Shown here one piece after another: positions 1 through 15,000 of a DNA stretch of 56,249 nt (position 1 is its first letter; each line of letters opens with the position of its first letter). Source of the stretch: Methanobrevibacter sp. Its GTDB lineage: Archaea; Methanobacteriota; Methanobacteria; Methanobacteriales; Methanobacteriaceae. The notes beneath the pieces are model-generated. The model had not been told where the DNA came from. It saw nothing but the letters and a program-made list of their open reading frames with translations, and did not search any database. The DNA lies in the NCBI RefSeq assembly GCF_017431965.1, contig NZ_JAFRKB010000065.1, forward strand, positions 1 through 56,249, read 5' to 3'. The position numbers and the translations under genes were made by a program.

Positions 1-1
1 C

Positions 2-3000
2 GTCATATCTGATTCCAAGTTTATTGAAAATACTGCTAATGGTATGTTTGATATGTATCCAGGTAATGGTGGTGGTATGGTAATGAGAGGTTGGGACAGT
101 TATGCATATAACTGTACTTTCATTAACAATACTGCTAAGTCAAATGGTGGTGCATCATATCTAACCAATACTTCATATAATCCTATGAATAATAATACTG
201 GTTTTATACTTTGTACATTTATTGACAATACTGCAGGTATTAATGGTGGTGCTATTGAATGGGCTAATAATGCTACTTACGGTTATGTTTATGACAGTGT
301 ATTTACCAATAATACTGCTAAACGTAGTGGTGGTGCTATATATTGGTATGGTCATAATGGTACAATATCAAACTCCAGCTTCATCAATAACAAAGCATTA
401 GGTATTGTTGATGGACCAAGACCAGATGGTTCAATTACATCTGGTGGTGATGGTGGTGCTATTGTTATGACAGGTGCTAATGCTAATATTCTTAACAGTA
501 CATTTACTTTGAATAATGCTTCACGTAATGGCGGTGCTATCTTCATGCATGGTGGTCCTAATGATGATTGTACTAATGTTACTGTTGATGGTAGTAAATT
601 CATTGAGAATTATGCTGGTGTGAATGGTGGTGCTCTTGATTGGTATGAAGGTGCTCATGATGCTACACTTTCCAATTCCATATTAATTAATAACACTGCT
701 AAGAGGTCTGGTGGTGCTGTATATTGGTATGGTCATGATGGTACAATCAGAAACTCTACATTCACTAACAATAGTGCTTTAGGACTTGTAAACGCCACAG
801 ATTCATATGGTAACATTACTTCTGGTGGTCATGGTGGTGCTATTATGTGGACTGGTGCTAACGGTAAGGTTTTAAACAGTACTTTTACTTTGAATAATGC
901 TTCACGTAATGGTGGTGCTATATACATGCAAGGTAGTAAAGATGGTGACTGTAGTAATATTACTGTTGACGGCAGTAAATTTGTTGAAAATTATGCTGGT
1001 GTGAATGGTGGTGCGGTAGATTGGTATGAAGGTGCTCACGATTCAACTTTATCTAATTCTTATTTCGCTAATAACACTGCTGAGAGATCTGGTGGTGCTG
1101 TATATTGGTATGGTCATGATGGTACAATCAGAAATTCAACATTCATTAACAACCAGGCTTTAGGACTTGTAAACGCCACAGATTCATATGGTAACATTAC
1201 TTCTGGTGGTCATGGTGGTGCTATTATGTGGACCGGTCTTAACGGTAATATTTTAAACAGTACATTCTCATTAAACAATGCTTCACGTAATGGTGGTGCT
1301 ATCTTCATGCAAGGTAGTATTGAAGATGGTAAGACTATAGACTGTAGTAACATGACTGTTGACGGCAGTAACTTCACTGAAAATTATGCCGGTATTAATG
1401 GTGGAGCATTAGATTGGTATGAAGGTGCTCACGATTCCATATTATCTAATTCTAATTTCGTGAATAACACTGCTGAGAGGTCCGGTGGTGCTGTATACTG
1501 GTATGGTCACGACGGTAGTATTATTAATTCCACATTTACCAATAACACTGCTAAAGGTAATGTTTTAGCTAATGACTCCTATGGTAGAGAGACTTATGGT
1601 GGTCATGGTGGTGCTATCATGTGGACTGGTGCTAATGGTAAGGTTTTAAACAGTACATTCACATCAAACAATGCTACCCGTAACGGTGGTGCTATCTACA
1701 TGCAAGGAAGTGAAGACGGTGACTGTAGTAATATTACTGTTGACGGCAGTGCATTCATTGAAAACCATGCTGGTATTAACGGTGGTGCACTAGATTGGTA
1801 TGAGGGTGCTCACGATTCAACTTTATCAAATTCCACATTCATCAACAACACTGCTGAGAGAAACGGTGGTGCTATCTACTGGTACGGTCACAACGGTACT
1901 GTTGCTAATTCCACATTCATTGATAACGTAGCTACCGGTGAATACCATCAATATGACATGACTCTCAACATGAGTACTGATTTAATAATTATAGAAGGTG
2001 ATGAGCTGCCAAGTTCACCACAAGAAGGCAAATTGTATGTTTTAGACAATTCATCCAGCAAAACTGATGTTCAATATATCTCTTATGTTTACGATAATGG
2101 AAATTGGATAAAATTAGATGATTTCACAAGCAATGAAAAATCCGCTTCCCCTGCTGACTGGGCGATTGATCAATTCTTCGGCGGTGATGGTGGTTCCATC
2201 TACTGGACTGGAGATTTAGGTACTGTCGATAACTGTACTTTCATAAACTCAAAGTCCGCTCGCCGTGGTGGTGGAGCATACATGACCGGTGGGGACAACA
2301 TCACATTCTCCAACTGTAACTTCATAAACGGTACTTCAGGTACCAATGGTGGAGGAGTAGACTGGTTAGCAGGTGCAAACAACGGTAAATTGATTAACTG
2401 TACATTCACCGACAACCAGGCAGCCCGTTCTGCTGGTGCAATCTATTATGACGGTGATAACGGTCAAATAATTAACGTAACTATTATAAATTCATACGCT
2501 CACGGTGGAGACAAAGGCTTTACAAGCAGCGATGACAGAGTAACCTATGTCGGTTGGGATTCAAGTCACTGGGATACCAACACTACCGGTGGTGACGGTG
2601 GTGCAGTCATGTTCACCGGCAGTAACAACTATGTATATAATCTCACTGTCACAAACTGTACTGCTGTTGGCCGTGGTGGAGCGATATTCATACAAGACTG
2701 TTCAAACATTACTATAGAAGCATCCACATTCAAAAACAATACTGCGTTAGGTACTGCCAATAATACAAATACTAAAAAAGAAACAGGTCACGGTGGTGCT
2801 ATCGCATTCGATACAGGTGCTACAAATTCTGCAATTGACGGTTCAATATTTGATGGAAATCATGCAGTCATGGATGGTGGTGCGATTAACTTTGCTAGTG
2901 GAGCTGAATATGATAACCTCACAAACTCAATATTTACCAACAACACTGCTGGAGACGACGGTGGTGCAATTAACTGGGAAGGTAATAACGGTTATATCTA

Positions 3001-6000
3001 CAATATTACTGCCGTAAACAATAAAGGAATAAGCTTTAATGAGTCCAACTCCAAAGGAGGAACAATGTGTCTTGTAGGAGGAAACATTACATTAACCAAA
3101 TCCACCTTCAATGACAGCTTTGCAGGTGATGACGGTGGTGCCATATTTGTAACAGGTTCAAACGTAAATATCACTGACTCCTCATTCAATAACTGTTCTT
3201 CCGATTCTAATGCTGGTGCTATTTATGTCATTGGTGATGAAACTTTAATTGCAGACTGTAGTTTTGATAATTGTAGCTCATTTGAAGACGGTGGTGTACT
3301 TTACATAGAAGGAGATTATGGTAAAGTATATACTTCCACATTTGACAATAACACTGCTGGTGATGATGGTGGTGCTATCTATTGGAAAGGACATGACGGT
3401 ATTATTGATGGATGTGCCTTTGTTGATAATATAGGTACAAGTGCCGGAGATCCTAATGACCCAAGTACCTCTAAAGGAGGTACATTAAGTATTATCGGTG
3501 AGAATGTAGATATATTCAGGTCTAACTTCACAGGTGGTCTCACCAAGAATAGAAATAATAATAATACCGGTGGTACAATATTCATCACAGGAAACAATGT
3601 AACAATTGATAGCTGTAACTTCAACAACAGTGCTGCTGAAGGAGCAGATGGTGGTACAATATATATTATAGGTAATCACACTGATATTTCAAACTCCACT
3701 TTCTCCAACTCCACTGCAAGAGCCGGTGGAGCAATATATATTGAAGGTATCGGCACATTTATTGGAGCTACTAATTTCACTGAAACTTCCGCAAAATCCG
3801 GATCAAAATATAATTCTAATAATTTAGGTGGAGCAATTTACATCAAAGGTATAGACACAATCGTTTCCCATTCCAACTTTGAAAATTCCAGTGCATATGA
3901 CGGTGGATTTGTATATATGGAAGGGGATAATGGTGTTGTTATGTACTCTTCACTGAATAATGGTCATGCACTTAGAAGTGGTGGTGCAATCTATTCCACA
4001 GGTTCACATTCTACTGTATCTAATTCTAACTTTACAAACAACCTCGCAGAGTTGAGTGGAGGAGCTATGTATTGGTATGGTGGATCCAGCTCTAAAAATA
4101 ATACTGTTGATGGTTGTATATTCACAAATAATACTGCACACGGGGATACTTCTGGAACTATTACAAGAGGTGGTGGTGCTATTTACTGGTCTGAAGGTGG
4201 AACAAAAGGTGTTGTTAAAAATTCCGAATTCTATTATAATTCCGTTCAATCCACTATTGATAAGAAAGTGGATGGGGGAGCTATTTTATGGGATAAAAGT
4301 ACACATGCATTGGTTGATAATTGTATTTTTGTAGGCAATTTCGTCACCACTGAGGGTGATACATCCGGTACAGGAGCTGGAGACGTTTGGGCTCAAGGGG
4401 GAGCTATGTATTTAAGACCAAATGGTAATTATACTGTAAGGAATTGTCTGTTTGAGAATTGTTCTTCCTCTAAGGAAGCTGGTGCATTATATATTCAATC
4501 TAATGGTGGTAATGACCGTAAAGCTTTAGTTGAGAATTGTATATTTAAAAATAATGTTGCTCAAGCTAATGGTAAATATAACATCAATGGTGGAGGTGCG
4601 ATTCAGGTTAAACAAGCTTCCAATATTGAATTTAAAAATCTTACATTTATAAACAATACGGCTAATAAAGGTGGAGCTTTATGTGTCTTTGACAGTACCA
4701 GTAATTTGGTAGTTGATGGCGCTAATTTCACAGGAAATAAAGCGGATAGAGGTTCTGCAATTTCTGTATCAAAAAGTTTCACATTAAAAAATGCTGTACT
4801 TCTTGAAAATACTGCAACTTCCACCAAATTGGACTTAACTTTTGATAGAGATGCAGGCACTATCGACATATTATTTGAAGGAAAAGATAATCGCTTAAAT
4901 GCAATGTATGTTACCGGAAATAGTGTAGGTGTGGATTGTAATAATGTTACATATTGGACTGATAATAATATATCAACTGGTAAGCAAGAGGTTACATCCA
5001 CTCGTCAAACTTCTACAACTAGCCCTGTTCCTGAAGCAGGTATAGGCATACTCGTTGAAATATTTGATGGAAACAATAATAAATTGCATGAAGGCATTTA
5101 TGCAACAGATGCAGATGGTAAAATCCACTTGGGTATTGCAGATATTTTAGATGAACCATATTCATTGGATGATATTTATGTAACTGCAAGACTTCCAAAT
5201 GAAGATTATTATACTATGATAGAGGCAACTTCAAGAATCAAATGTGATATTAACGCTTCTGCATTGGACACTATATTCCATAGAAACACAACAATCACTG
5301 CAAACATCAGCGCTCCGGGCAATGGTACCGGACAGGCCGCAAGAGGCAACGTTTCTGTTTATATTGATGATGTATTTAAAGGAAACATGACTATCGAAAA
5401 CAGTAAAGGATCTTTGGAAAACCTTCTCACTAATGTCACTGCAGATAAATTCTTTGAAGCTGGCAATCACACAGTATTCTTGAAATACTGGGGTGACACA
5501 TACTTCGATGAATCTAATGCAACAATTTCATTCAATATAACTAAAGCACAGTCCAATTCAACAGTCACTTTCGATGATATTGGGTATGATATTTCCATGA
5601 ATGTTACAATTTTCGATGAGTGGAATGACAAATTCTATGGTGATGCTAACGGAACAGCAACCGTTGAGTTTTATAATGAAAACGATCCAACAGCTCTTGT
5701 TAGATTTGTAGATGTTAGAATTGTTGACGGTTTTGGTTCTACAGTGGTTTCTGATTTGCTTCCTAGAAATTACACTGTAAAGACAATATATCATGATGAC
5801 AATAACTATAACAGTTCAGTCAATACAACCAATTATAGCTTGCCTCAAAAAGACTTTGCGGCTGTTTTCGTTGAAGTAAATGCATATGACATCATGGTGG
5901 ATGATACAATTTATATCAATGTAACTATCGTTCCTCCGGATGGATATAATGTACCTGGTAATGTAACTCTATATCTTGACAATCAAGGTCATAATTTAAC

Positions 6001-9000
6001 ATTAACCATGGGAGCTAACAATGCAACAGCAAAATTCAACGCAACTAATCTGACTGCAGGATTTAAGAAGGTAATCGTATTCTATGAAGGTAGTAAACTT
6101 TTAGAACCTGCTATGGGTGAAGCTGATTTCACTGTACATAAATATAACACTACACTTTCAGCAAATGTTACAAACATTACTATCGTTCAAAATGAAATAA
6201 TCAACATTACCCTTTTAAATGACACTACTGGTGTCGTTTCAGTGATTGTTGATGGAAAAGAATACTTTGGCAGAATCAATAATGGTACTGCATCAATTGT
6301 ACTTCCACAATTGCCTGTCGGTGAGTATAATGTAACTCTATACTATGAGGGTGATGGCAAATATAATAATGTTACTAATTACACATTATTCAAAGTAAGC
6401 CAAGTAACACCTGAAATGACTATTGATATTGAAAATGTAACTTACGGCAATTCTACCCATATTGTCATAACCCTTCCTGAAGATGCTGAAGGTAATGTAA
6501 GCATTAAGATTGACGGAGATCCATTCGATGTGCCAAAACCTGTGGATAAAGGCAGAGTTGAATTTGTAGTGGAATACTTGACTGCCGGAAACTACACATT
6601 GGAGGCAACATACACTGGAGATGTTAACTATACTGCTGTAAGTTCCGAACAAAAATTCAAAGTATATAAAGCAAACAGAACCATAGTCATTGAAGTTCAA
6701 GACATCCCGTATGGTGAAATTGAACACATTAAAGTATTTGTAAATGCTACAGGTAATGTGACAATCTTTGTAGACGGCAGAAACAAAACAATTGAACTTA
6801 GCGAAAGTGACGTTCCAGCAACAATATTAAGAGCTATTGTTGATGCAATTTCAGAATATAAAGGAAAAGCAGCTTTAGATGTTTATGATTTAAATGTGGG
6901 TGAATATCCTGTTGAAGTAATTTATAATGGTGATGAGAATTATAACAAAGCCAGTGCAAAAGCCACATTCATCGTATATGAAGTCAACACTACTTTGGTC
7001 ATTGACGCTCACAATGTCTTAGTCTGGGATAATGAATACATCAACGTAACAGTTAGAAATTCAACCGGCGGCATAGCAGTCAATGCAACAGGCAATATAA
7101 CACTTTATATTGGTGATGTTTTCCATACTGCTGAGATTATTGATGGTGTAGCCAGATTCAATACCACTACATCTCAAGTTGGAAATAGGGTTGTCTGGGC
7201 TTTCTATGATGGTGATATCAACTTTGTTGGAAACAGGTCCATGAAAACCTTTGAAGTTGAACAAAGAACTCCAATTGTCAATGTAACCGCTCAAAACATT
7301 ACTGTTGATGGAACTGAAAGCATTACAATCAATATCCCTGCTAACGCTACAGGATATGTAATCTTAACCGGAAACTTCACAGATGATGAAATTTATGTAG
7401 GTCAAGATAAGTTCACTAACGGCGTTGCAGTAATTCCTATTGATGGCTTGGCTGTTGGAAATTACAGCGTACACATAAAATACTATGGAGATGCACTTGA
7501 CAACTACACAGTGGCTGAAAATGACACTACATTCAGAGTAGACAAGATCAATACCACTGTGACAATTGACGTTAAAGACATTAACTACACTGAAAGCGCC
7601 AATATTACAGTAACTGTCCTTCCAGGCGTTGAAGGAAACATTACAATCAAACTCAACGATACAACCGGAAGAAACGTTACATTGCCGATTGTTGAGGGTA
7701 AGGTCAACTGGATTGTTGATGGTTTGGCTGCAGGCAACTACACTGTTAATGTAACTTATAATGGAAATGACGATTACAATATTAATAATACCGAATCAGA
7801 AAGATTCGAAGTTAAAAAGATAGACCCTACATTGCAAATATATCCTCCGTCATCCACTGCTGGTGAAAAAGCTATTATAACTATTTTCATCAACGACAGA
7901 ATCGATGGCGAATATGTAACAATTACAGGTCTTGATAAAGAATATACAAAAGAAATCATGAATGGTGTTGTCACATTTACAACCGATGGTCCTCTAAACT
8001 ATAATGATTACACCATGACAGTAACTTACGGCGGCAACCAAAACTTCACTGAAAGTACAAAATCATTCACTTTTAGACCGTCCAAGATTTCTGATTATGA
8101 AATAAATGTAACTGGCATGAACATCACTGTCAGTGAAGATGAAATAATCACTGTCAATGTTCCTGCGGGTGTAACCAACGTGTCCATTTGGGTAAATGGT
8201 ACTAAATACACCAATGATTCATTCACAAACGGCGAAGCTAAATTCAACATTACTGGTCTTAAAGAAGGAGTATATAAAGTAAATGCTACTGTAAATGATG
8301 CAAACTACACAAGCAAAGTAGCTAATGACGTATTCACTGTATCCAAGACATATCCTTCAATCAACATTACTGTAGTTAATGACACCAGCATCTATGTTGA
8401 TGACACCGTCAAAGTCATTGTAACCGTTCCTAGTGACGTGACTGAAAACGTAACCATTGAAATCAATGGCATGCAGTTCACCAACAAGACAGTAAACGGC
8501 AATGCAACATTCTACATACCTGGAATTACTTACGGTAACAAGACTGTTGTTGCAACTTATTCTGGTGATGACAAGTACAGATTCAATTCAACAACCGCTA
8601 ACTTCACAGTGTCTAAACGCACTCCTGTTGTAAACGTTACAAATATTACCATTATTGAGGGCAAGGATGCTGTAATCAATATTTCCGGTCCTGCTGACCG
8701 CAATGCTACTTTGGTTGTTACCGTTGACGGTGTTGATTATGCTGTCAATATGACTGGAGGCAATGCTACTTTAACCGTTAAAGGCTTAAGCGTTGACAAC
8801 TACACTGTATCTGTCACTTATATTGAGAATGATAAGTATGTTGAAGCTACTGCTGGTGGCTGGGTGAATGTCACTGCTAAAGGAACATCAGCTATCAATA
8901 TTACTGTGGAAGATGTTTATTATGTAGGTCAAGACATTGTAATTACCTTAAAACCTATAAATTCCACTGGTGATGTTAGCGTCACTATAAACGGTAAAGA

Positions 9001-12000
9001 ATATACAGTTACCGGCAATAAAGTAACAATCGAAAACGGATTGCCTAACGGCACTTATGAAATAGTCGCTGTCTTGGATGAAGACGAAAACTATTATGGA
9101 TCAACTTCAAATAAAACATTCAATGTTATCAAAAATGATATAACAATCACTGTAAATGACACTACTGTTCCGGCCGCTATTTATGTGGATAGTCCTGTAA
9201 CTTTCACTGCTAACTTGAATGAGACTGTCACTGGTGATGTGACATTCACTATTAATGGTGCTAACTACACTGTGCATGTTTCAGATTCTAATGTTGCTAC
9301 TTACGAATACACTCCGGTTAATAATGGCACCATTACTGTTGTTGCCACATTCTTGGGCAATGACAAGTATAAAGCTAATGTGTCTGCTGCAAAACAGTTC
9401 AATGTTAACAGAATCCCTACTGATATTAATGTGACTGTTAAAACTCCTGTTACTTATGGTGATGATGCGGTCATTACTGTTGAGTTGAATGAAACTATCA
9501 ACACTACTGCCAAATTACTTGTTGACGGCAAGGAATATGACGTTGCTATAGTCAATGGTAAAGGTGCATTCAACGCTTCCGGATTGAGCAGCGGTGATCA
9601 TAAGGTCAATGTGACTTATGTTGGTGATGACAGGTATGCTGGAAGCAAAAACTCCACAACATTCACAGTGGATAATGCTACTTTGGATGCTGAAGTAACT
9701 GCATTCAATGTTACTGTTGAGCAGAACACTACATTTGTCATCAATGTCACTGATGACTTCAATGGAAACGTTTCAATCAAAGTTGGAGATGAAGTGCTGT
9801 ACAACGGCAGTGTAAAAACATTGATTTATGCTGATAAGTTGCCTGCCGGTTATAAGACTGCTACTGTCGTATTCTATGGCGACAGCAATTATAATGTATT
9901 GACATTGAATGATGTCAAATTCACTGTTTCCAGAGTCACTCCTGAAATCACTGTTGAAATTGATGATGTGACCTATCCTGCTAATGCTACTGCAGTTATT
10001 AATGTCGGTAATAATGCTAACGGTACTGTCAAAGTCACTGTCACTAATAAAGGAGGTACTGACAGCAAAGTATTCAACGGCACTGTATCTAACGGTGTTG
10101 CAAATGTTAACTTAACTCACTTATCCGGAGGTATTAAAGTTGCCTCTGTTGAGTTTGTTACTAGCGATGATTATAACGGCAATGCTACTGCTGGCGATGA
10201 ATTTACTGTTTTACCTAATAATTCACTTATTGTCGCTGTTAAAGATAAGGAAGGAACTTATAATGTGGGTGAAGATGTAGTAATTACATTCACTACTATT
10301 AACTCTACTGGTAATTTCGATCTCTTCCTTAATGGAGTGCATTATGGTGATACCCTATACCCTAACCCTGCAACTCATGTAGTTTCCTTTGAAGGATTAG
10401 GCGTAGGCAATTATACCATTACTGCTGTTTTAGATTATGATGAAAACTACACTGGTGATACTACAGAAGTTACATTCGAAATTGTTAAAAACGAATCATT
10501 CATCAGAGTGGATGCAACCAATTCAACTGTTGATGGTGAAGCAATAATTAATGTTACTGTTCCTGCAAACGCTGTTGGTTATGTTGTTGTTGATGTGAAC
10601 GGAACCAAATACTCTATTAATTTAACTGCTGGTGAGGACAGGGTTGCTGTTAAAGTCACTGAAGATGGACTTTACAATGTGACTGTAACTTACCTTGGTG
10701 ATGATAATTACTTGCCTAGCTCCAACAAGACTAATTTCACAGTAGCTAAATTGAATACTACTGTCACAATAGACGTTAACGATACTGTTTATGATAATGC
10801 GGTTAATGTTGTTGTCACAGTTGACGAAGATGTTGAAGGAACTATTACTATTAAATTGAATGATACTGAAATCGGCACTTATGGTATTGTTGACGGTAAG
10901 GTCAATATTACTTTGTATGATCTTGGTGCTGAGAATTACACAATTTACGCTGAATATAATGGAAATTACAAATATAATGAGAATAAGACAGAATCTAAGA
11001 ACTTTACTGTTGCTAGGGCAACTCCTGTGATTACAATTGACAAAGCAATTACTGATGCTAATACTAGTGCTGTGATTACTGTTCATGTTAATGATACTGC
11101 TACTGGTACTATGAACATTACTGTGGATGGTAAATCTTATGAGGCTCCTATTAATGATGGTGTTGCAGAATTTACTATTGATGTCTTGCCTGTTGGTGAA
11201 TATGACATTACTGCTGATTACTATGCTTTAACTGACACTAACTACACTGTCAATTCCGTAACTCTTGTTAAAGGTTTAAATGTGACTAAGGTTGCTGATT
11301 ATCCAATGAATGTGTCTGCAATTGATGTTAAAGCTGGTGAGAATACTACTATTACTGTTACTGTTCCTGAGGATGCTACTGGTACTGTATTTATTGATGT
11401 TAACGGCACTAAGTTGAATGCTACTGTTGATCATGGTAAGGCTGTATTCAATGTAACTAAGGAAATTGCTGGTAGATATGTTGTTAACGCTACTTTGGTT
11501 GATGCTAAGTATGGCAACAAATCAGTTATCGGTAATTATTATGTATCTCTTGCTGATACTCCTATGAGTATTGAGGTTGTCGAACCTGTTCATGCTAATG
11601 ATACTGCTAAAGTTATTGTTACTGTTCCTGAGGACATTACTGGTCCTGTGACTATAGAAATCAATGGTGAGTCTTATGTCAATAAGTCTGTTGATGGAGA
11701 TAAGGTCACTTTCGAAGTTCCTGCAATTACTTATGGTAATAAGACTGTTGTTGCAATCTATGGTGGAGATGCTAAGTATGCTGCTAACTCTACTACTGCT
11801 AACTTCACAGTTGTCAAAAATGAATCATTCATAAGGGTGGATGCAACCAATTCAACTGTTGATGGTGAAGTGATTATTAATGTGACTGTCCCTGCAAATG
11901 CTGTTGGTTATGTAGTTGTAAATGTGAACGGAACCAACTACACAATTAATTTAACTGATGGTCAAGGTAGTATTCCGATTAATGTCACTGAAGCCGGTCT

Positions 12001-15000
12001 TTACGATGTGGCTGTAACCTACATTGGTGACGATAACTACTTGCCAAGCAATAATACTACAAGCTTCAATGTAGATAAACTTACTTCATTCGTTAACATT
12101 ACTGTAAATAATAACGGAATAATTCCTAACGGCACTAATGTGAATATAACTATCCATGCTCCGGAAGATATAACCGGTAAAGTAAATGTAACCGTCTGGT
12201 TCAAGGAAAGAAACGTAAACACTACTTACACTGTTTATGTAAATGATGGAGAAGGTATTTTATACCTCGAATCACCTGCAGTAGGCATGTACAATGTTAC
12301 CGCAATATATCTAGAAAACAGAAAATACCTTGAAAACAGCAATTACACATTATTCGAAGTTTACGATACTGAAAAAGAATTGAGTGTTATTCCAGTTAAT
12401 GTTTCAGTATTTGAAAATGGGGAAGTAACAGTTTATTTAACTGGAGATCAGACAGGCAACACTCTAACAATCATCATTACAAATGCTGATGGTGAGGTAA
12501 TTAGAAATGAAAGCGTACCTATTAATCAATATATCCCTGCAGTAAAAGGCAGTTCAGCTGAATGGAAACTGCCATTATTAGAAGCTGGCGAATATAATGT
12601 AACTGCAATTTACATTGAAAATGCAGGACCTAGAACTTACACCCATGAGGGTAATGGCAGCTTTTATGTTTACAAAGTGGCTAGCGAACTTGAAATTAAA
12701 GAAATTAAAAACATTACTGTTGGTGAAAATGTAGTCATTGAATTGGAATTGACTCCTGGCGCTACAGGAAACATAAGCGTATTCGTAAACGGATATGAAC
12801 ATAAGACCACTGCTGATAATCTTACTGTCATAATTCCTAACTTGGGTGCTGATGAATACATTGTTGAAGCATTCTATTACGGCGATAAAAACTATAATGA
12901 ATCCAATGCCACCGCTTCATTTAGAGTGGACAAAAACAATGTTCCATTGAGCATTAATGTAACCAACTCCAATGTTGGAGGTGTTGAGCAAATCAACGTA
13001 ACTGTAGGAAACAATGCAACCGGTCAAATATTGCTTGATATTGGTGATGACCACTACTATGCAAACATTACCGATGGTGTTGCACAATTCAATATAACCG
13101 GACTCAATGCCGGCGAATACAATGTGACTGCAATTTATGTTGAAAATAGCGATTACTATGGAAATGTAACCAATGCAACATTTGTTGTGTCTAAATTGAA
13201 CACAACAGTCAGAATTGACGTTGATGATATCACTTACGGTGAAGATGCAAATATCACAGTTTATGTTGATTCTGGCGTTGAAGGAAACATTACAATCAGG
13301 CTTGATTCAGAAGTGATTGGCACATATGATATTGTTGACGGTAAAGTGAACGTTTCTGTTCATAAGCCTGGTGCTGGTGACTACACTGTTTATGCCGAGT
13401 ACAACGGCAATTACAAGTACAATGAGAATAAGACTGCATCTGAAGGATTTACTGTTGATAGGGCAACTCCTTCAATCACTATTGATTCTGTTACTGTTGA
13501 TGCCAATACTCCTGCTGTGATTCATGTTCACATTAATCCGGATGCTACTGGTAATATAACAATTTGTGTGGCCGGTAACGGTATGCCTTCTTATGTTTAT
13601 GAGGCCCCTATTGTTGATGGTGTTGCTGAATTCACACTTGACGTATTGCCTGTTAACAAATACAACATTACCGCTGATTTCTATGATGATAGGCATGGTG
13701 GTATTGATACTAATTACACAATGCATTCTGTTTGGGCGGTTTATGCTTTGAGGGTAGTTAAAGTCACTGATTATCCTATGAGCGTCAATGCTACTGACAC
13801 TATAGTCGGTGAAAACTCTACAATCACAGTTGTTGTTCCTGCTAATGCTACAGGTACCGTATTTATTGATGTTAATGGAACTTGGGTTAACAAAAGGGTT
13901 GGTGAAGGCGGTATAACCACTTTCAATGTAAGTAAGGATCGCACTGGCAGATATTATGTCATTGCATTCCTGGATGATAACGTATACGCCGTGAAGTCTG
14001 TGAGCTGCTATTATTACGTATATCCTGCTGATATTCCATTAATCATTGATGTTGCAGAACCTGTTTATGAAGGTGATACTGCCGTAATCACCGTCACTGT
14101 TCCGGAAGATATCAAAGGTCCGGTGACAATTGAAATTGACGGCAAGTCCTATAATAATGTCAGCTTTGCTGATGGTAATGCTACATTTGAAGTTCCTAAC
14201 CTCGCTCCTGGTGATAAGACAGTTGTCGCAATGTATGGTGGAGATGAGAAATACAAAAACAACGCAACAACTGCCCAATTTACTGTTTGGGGCACTGGCA
14301 ATATGGTATTGGATGTTGAAAACATTACTTATGGTGATGTTGAAACAGTCACAGTTTATATTAATACAACAGGTTCTGTGACCCTTAAGTTGAATAATGA
14401 GACTTATGATACTAGAGACATTTCTGGCGGAAAGGTTGTTTTCCCAATTGAAGGGTTAAATGCTGGCAATTACACAGTTGAAGCAACTTATATAGACTCT
14501 TTAGGCAATATAACTTCACTAAAAGCTGACTTCACTGTTGAAAAGGCAGATCCAATCATATCTATTGAAGTTGAAAACATCGTTTATGGTGATGTGGAAT
14601 ACATTGTGGTTCATGTAAACGCAAGTGGAAACGTAACAATCACAATAAATGGCACTGACATCAACGAAACAATCTCTCTTGAAAACGGCCATAAAGAAAT
14701 CATATTTAGAGCATCCAAATGGGATGTTCCAAAATATGAAGGCAATGCAAGCTTGGATGTATATAACTTGCCTGTAGGAAGATATAATGTCGAAGCAACC
14801 TACAACGGCAATGAAAACTACAACACTGCAACTGCAACCGCAGAGTTCAACGTAACCAAAGCAGACGCTCCAATAAAACTTGATGGCGATACATACATCA
14901 AAGTCGGAGACAATGCTACAATCATTGTAACCCTGCCTGAAAATGCAACAGGTAATGTGACTGTTGAAATCGATGGTGTAAAATACACTTCTGACAACAT

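Noticed and set aside
2..5000. CRISPR-like direct repeats
   Set aside because: The regular repetition is in frame, codes for GGA-repeat protein and has no unique spacers.
4603..5001. 132-residue minus-strand frame in the adhesin
   Set aside because: Antisense shadow at the end of the beta-helix region; no promoter or start signal.
10622..11086. 154-residue minus-strand open frame inside the adhesin
   Set aside because: It is an antisense shadow of the repetitive Ig region; it has no ribosome binding site and its composition (Asn/Ser/Ile-rich) is just the complement of the repeats.
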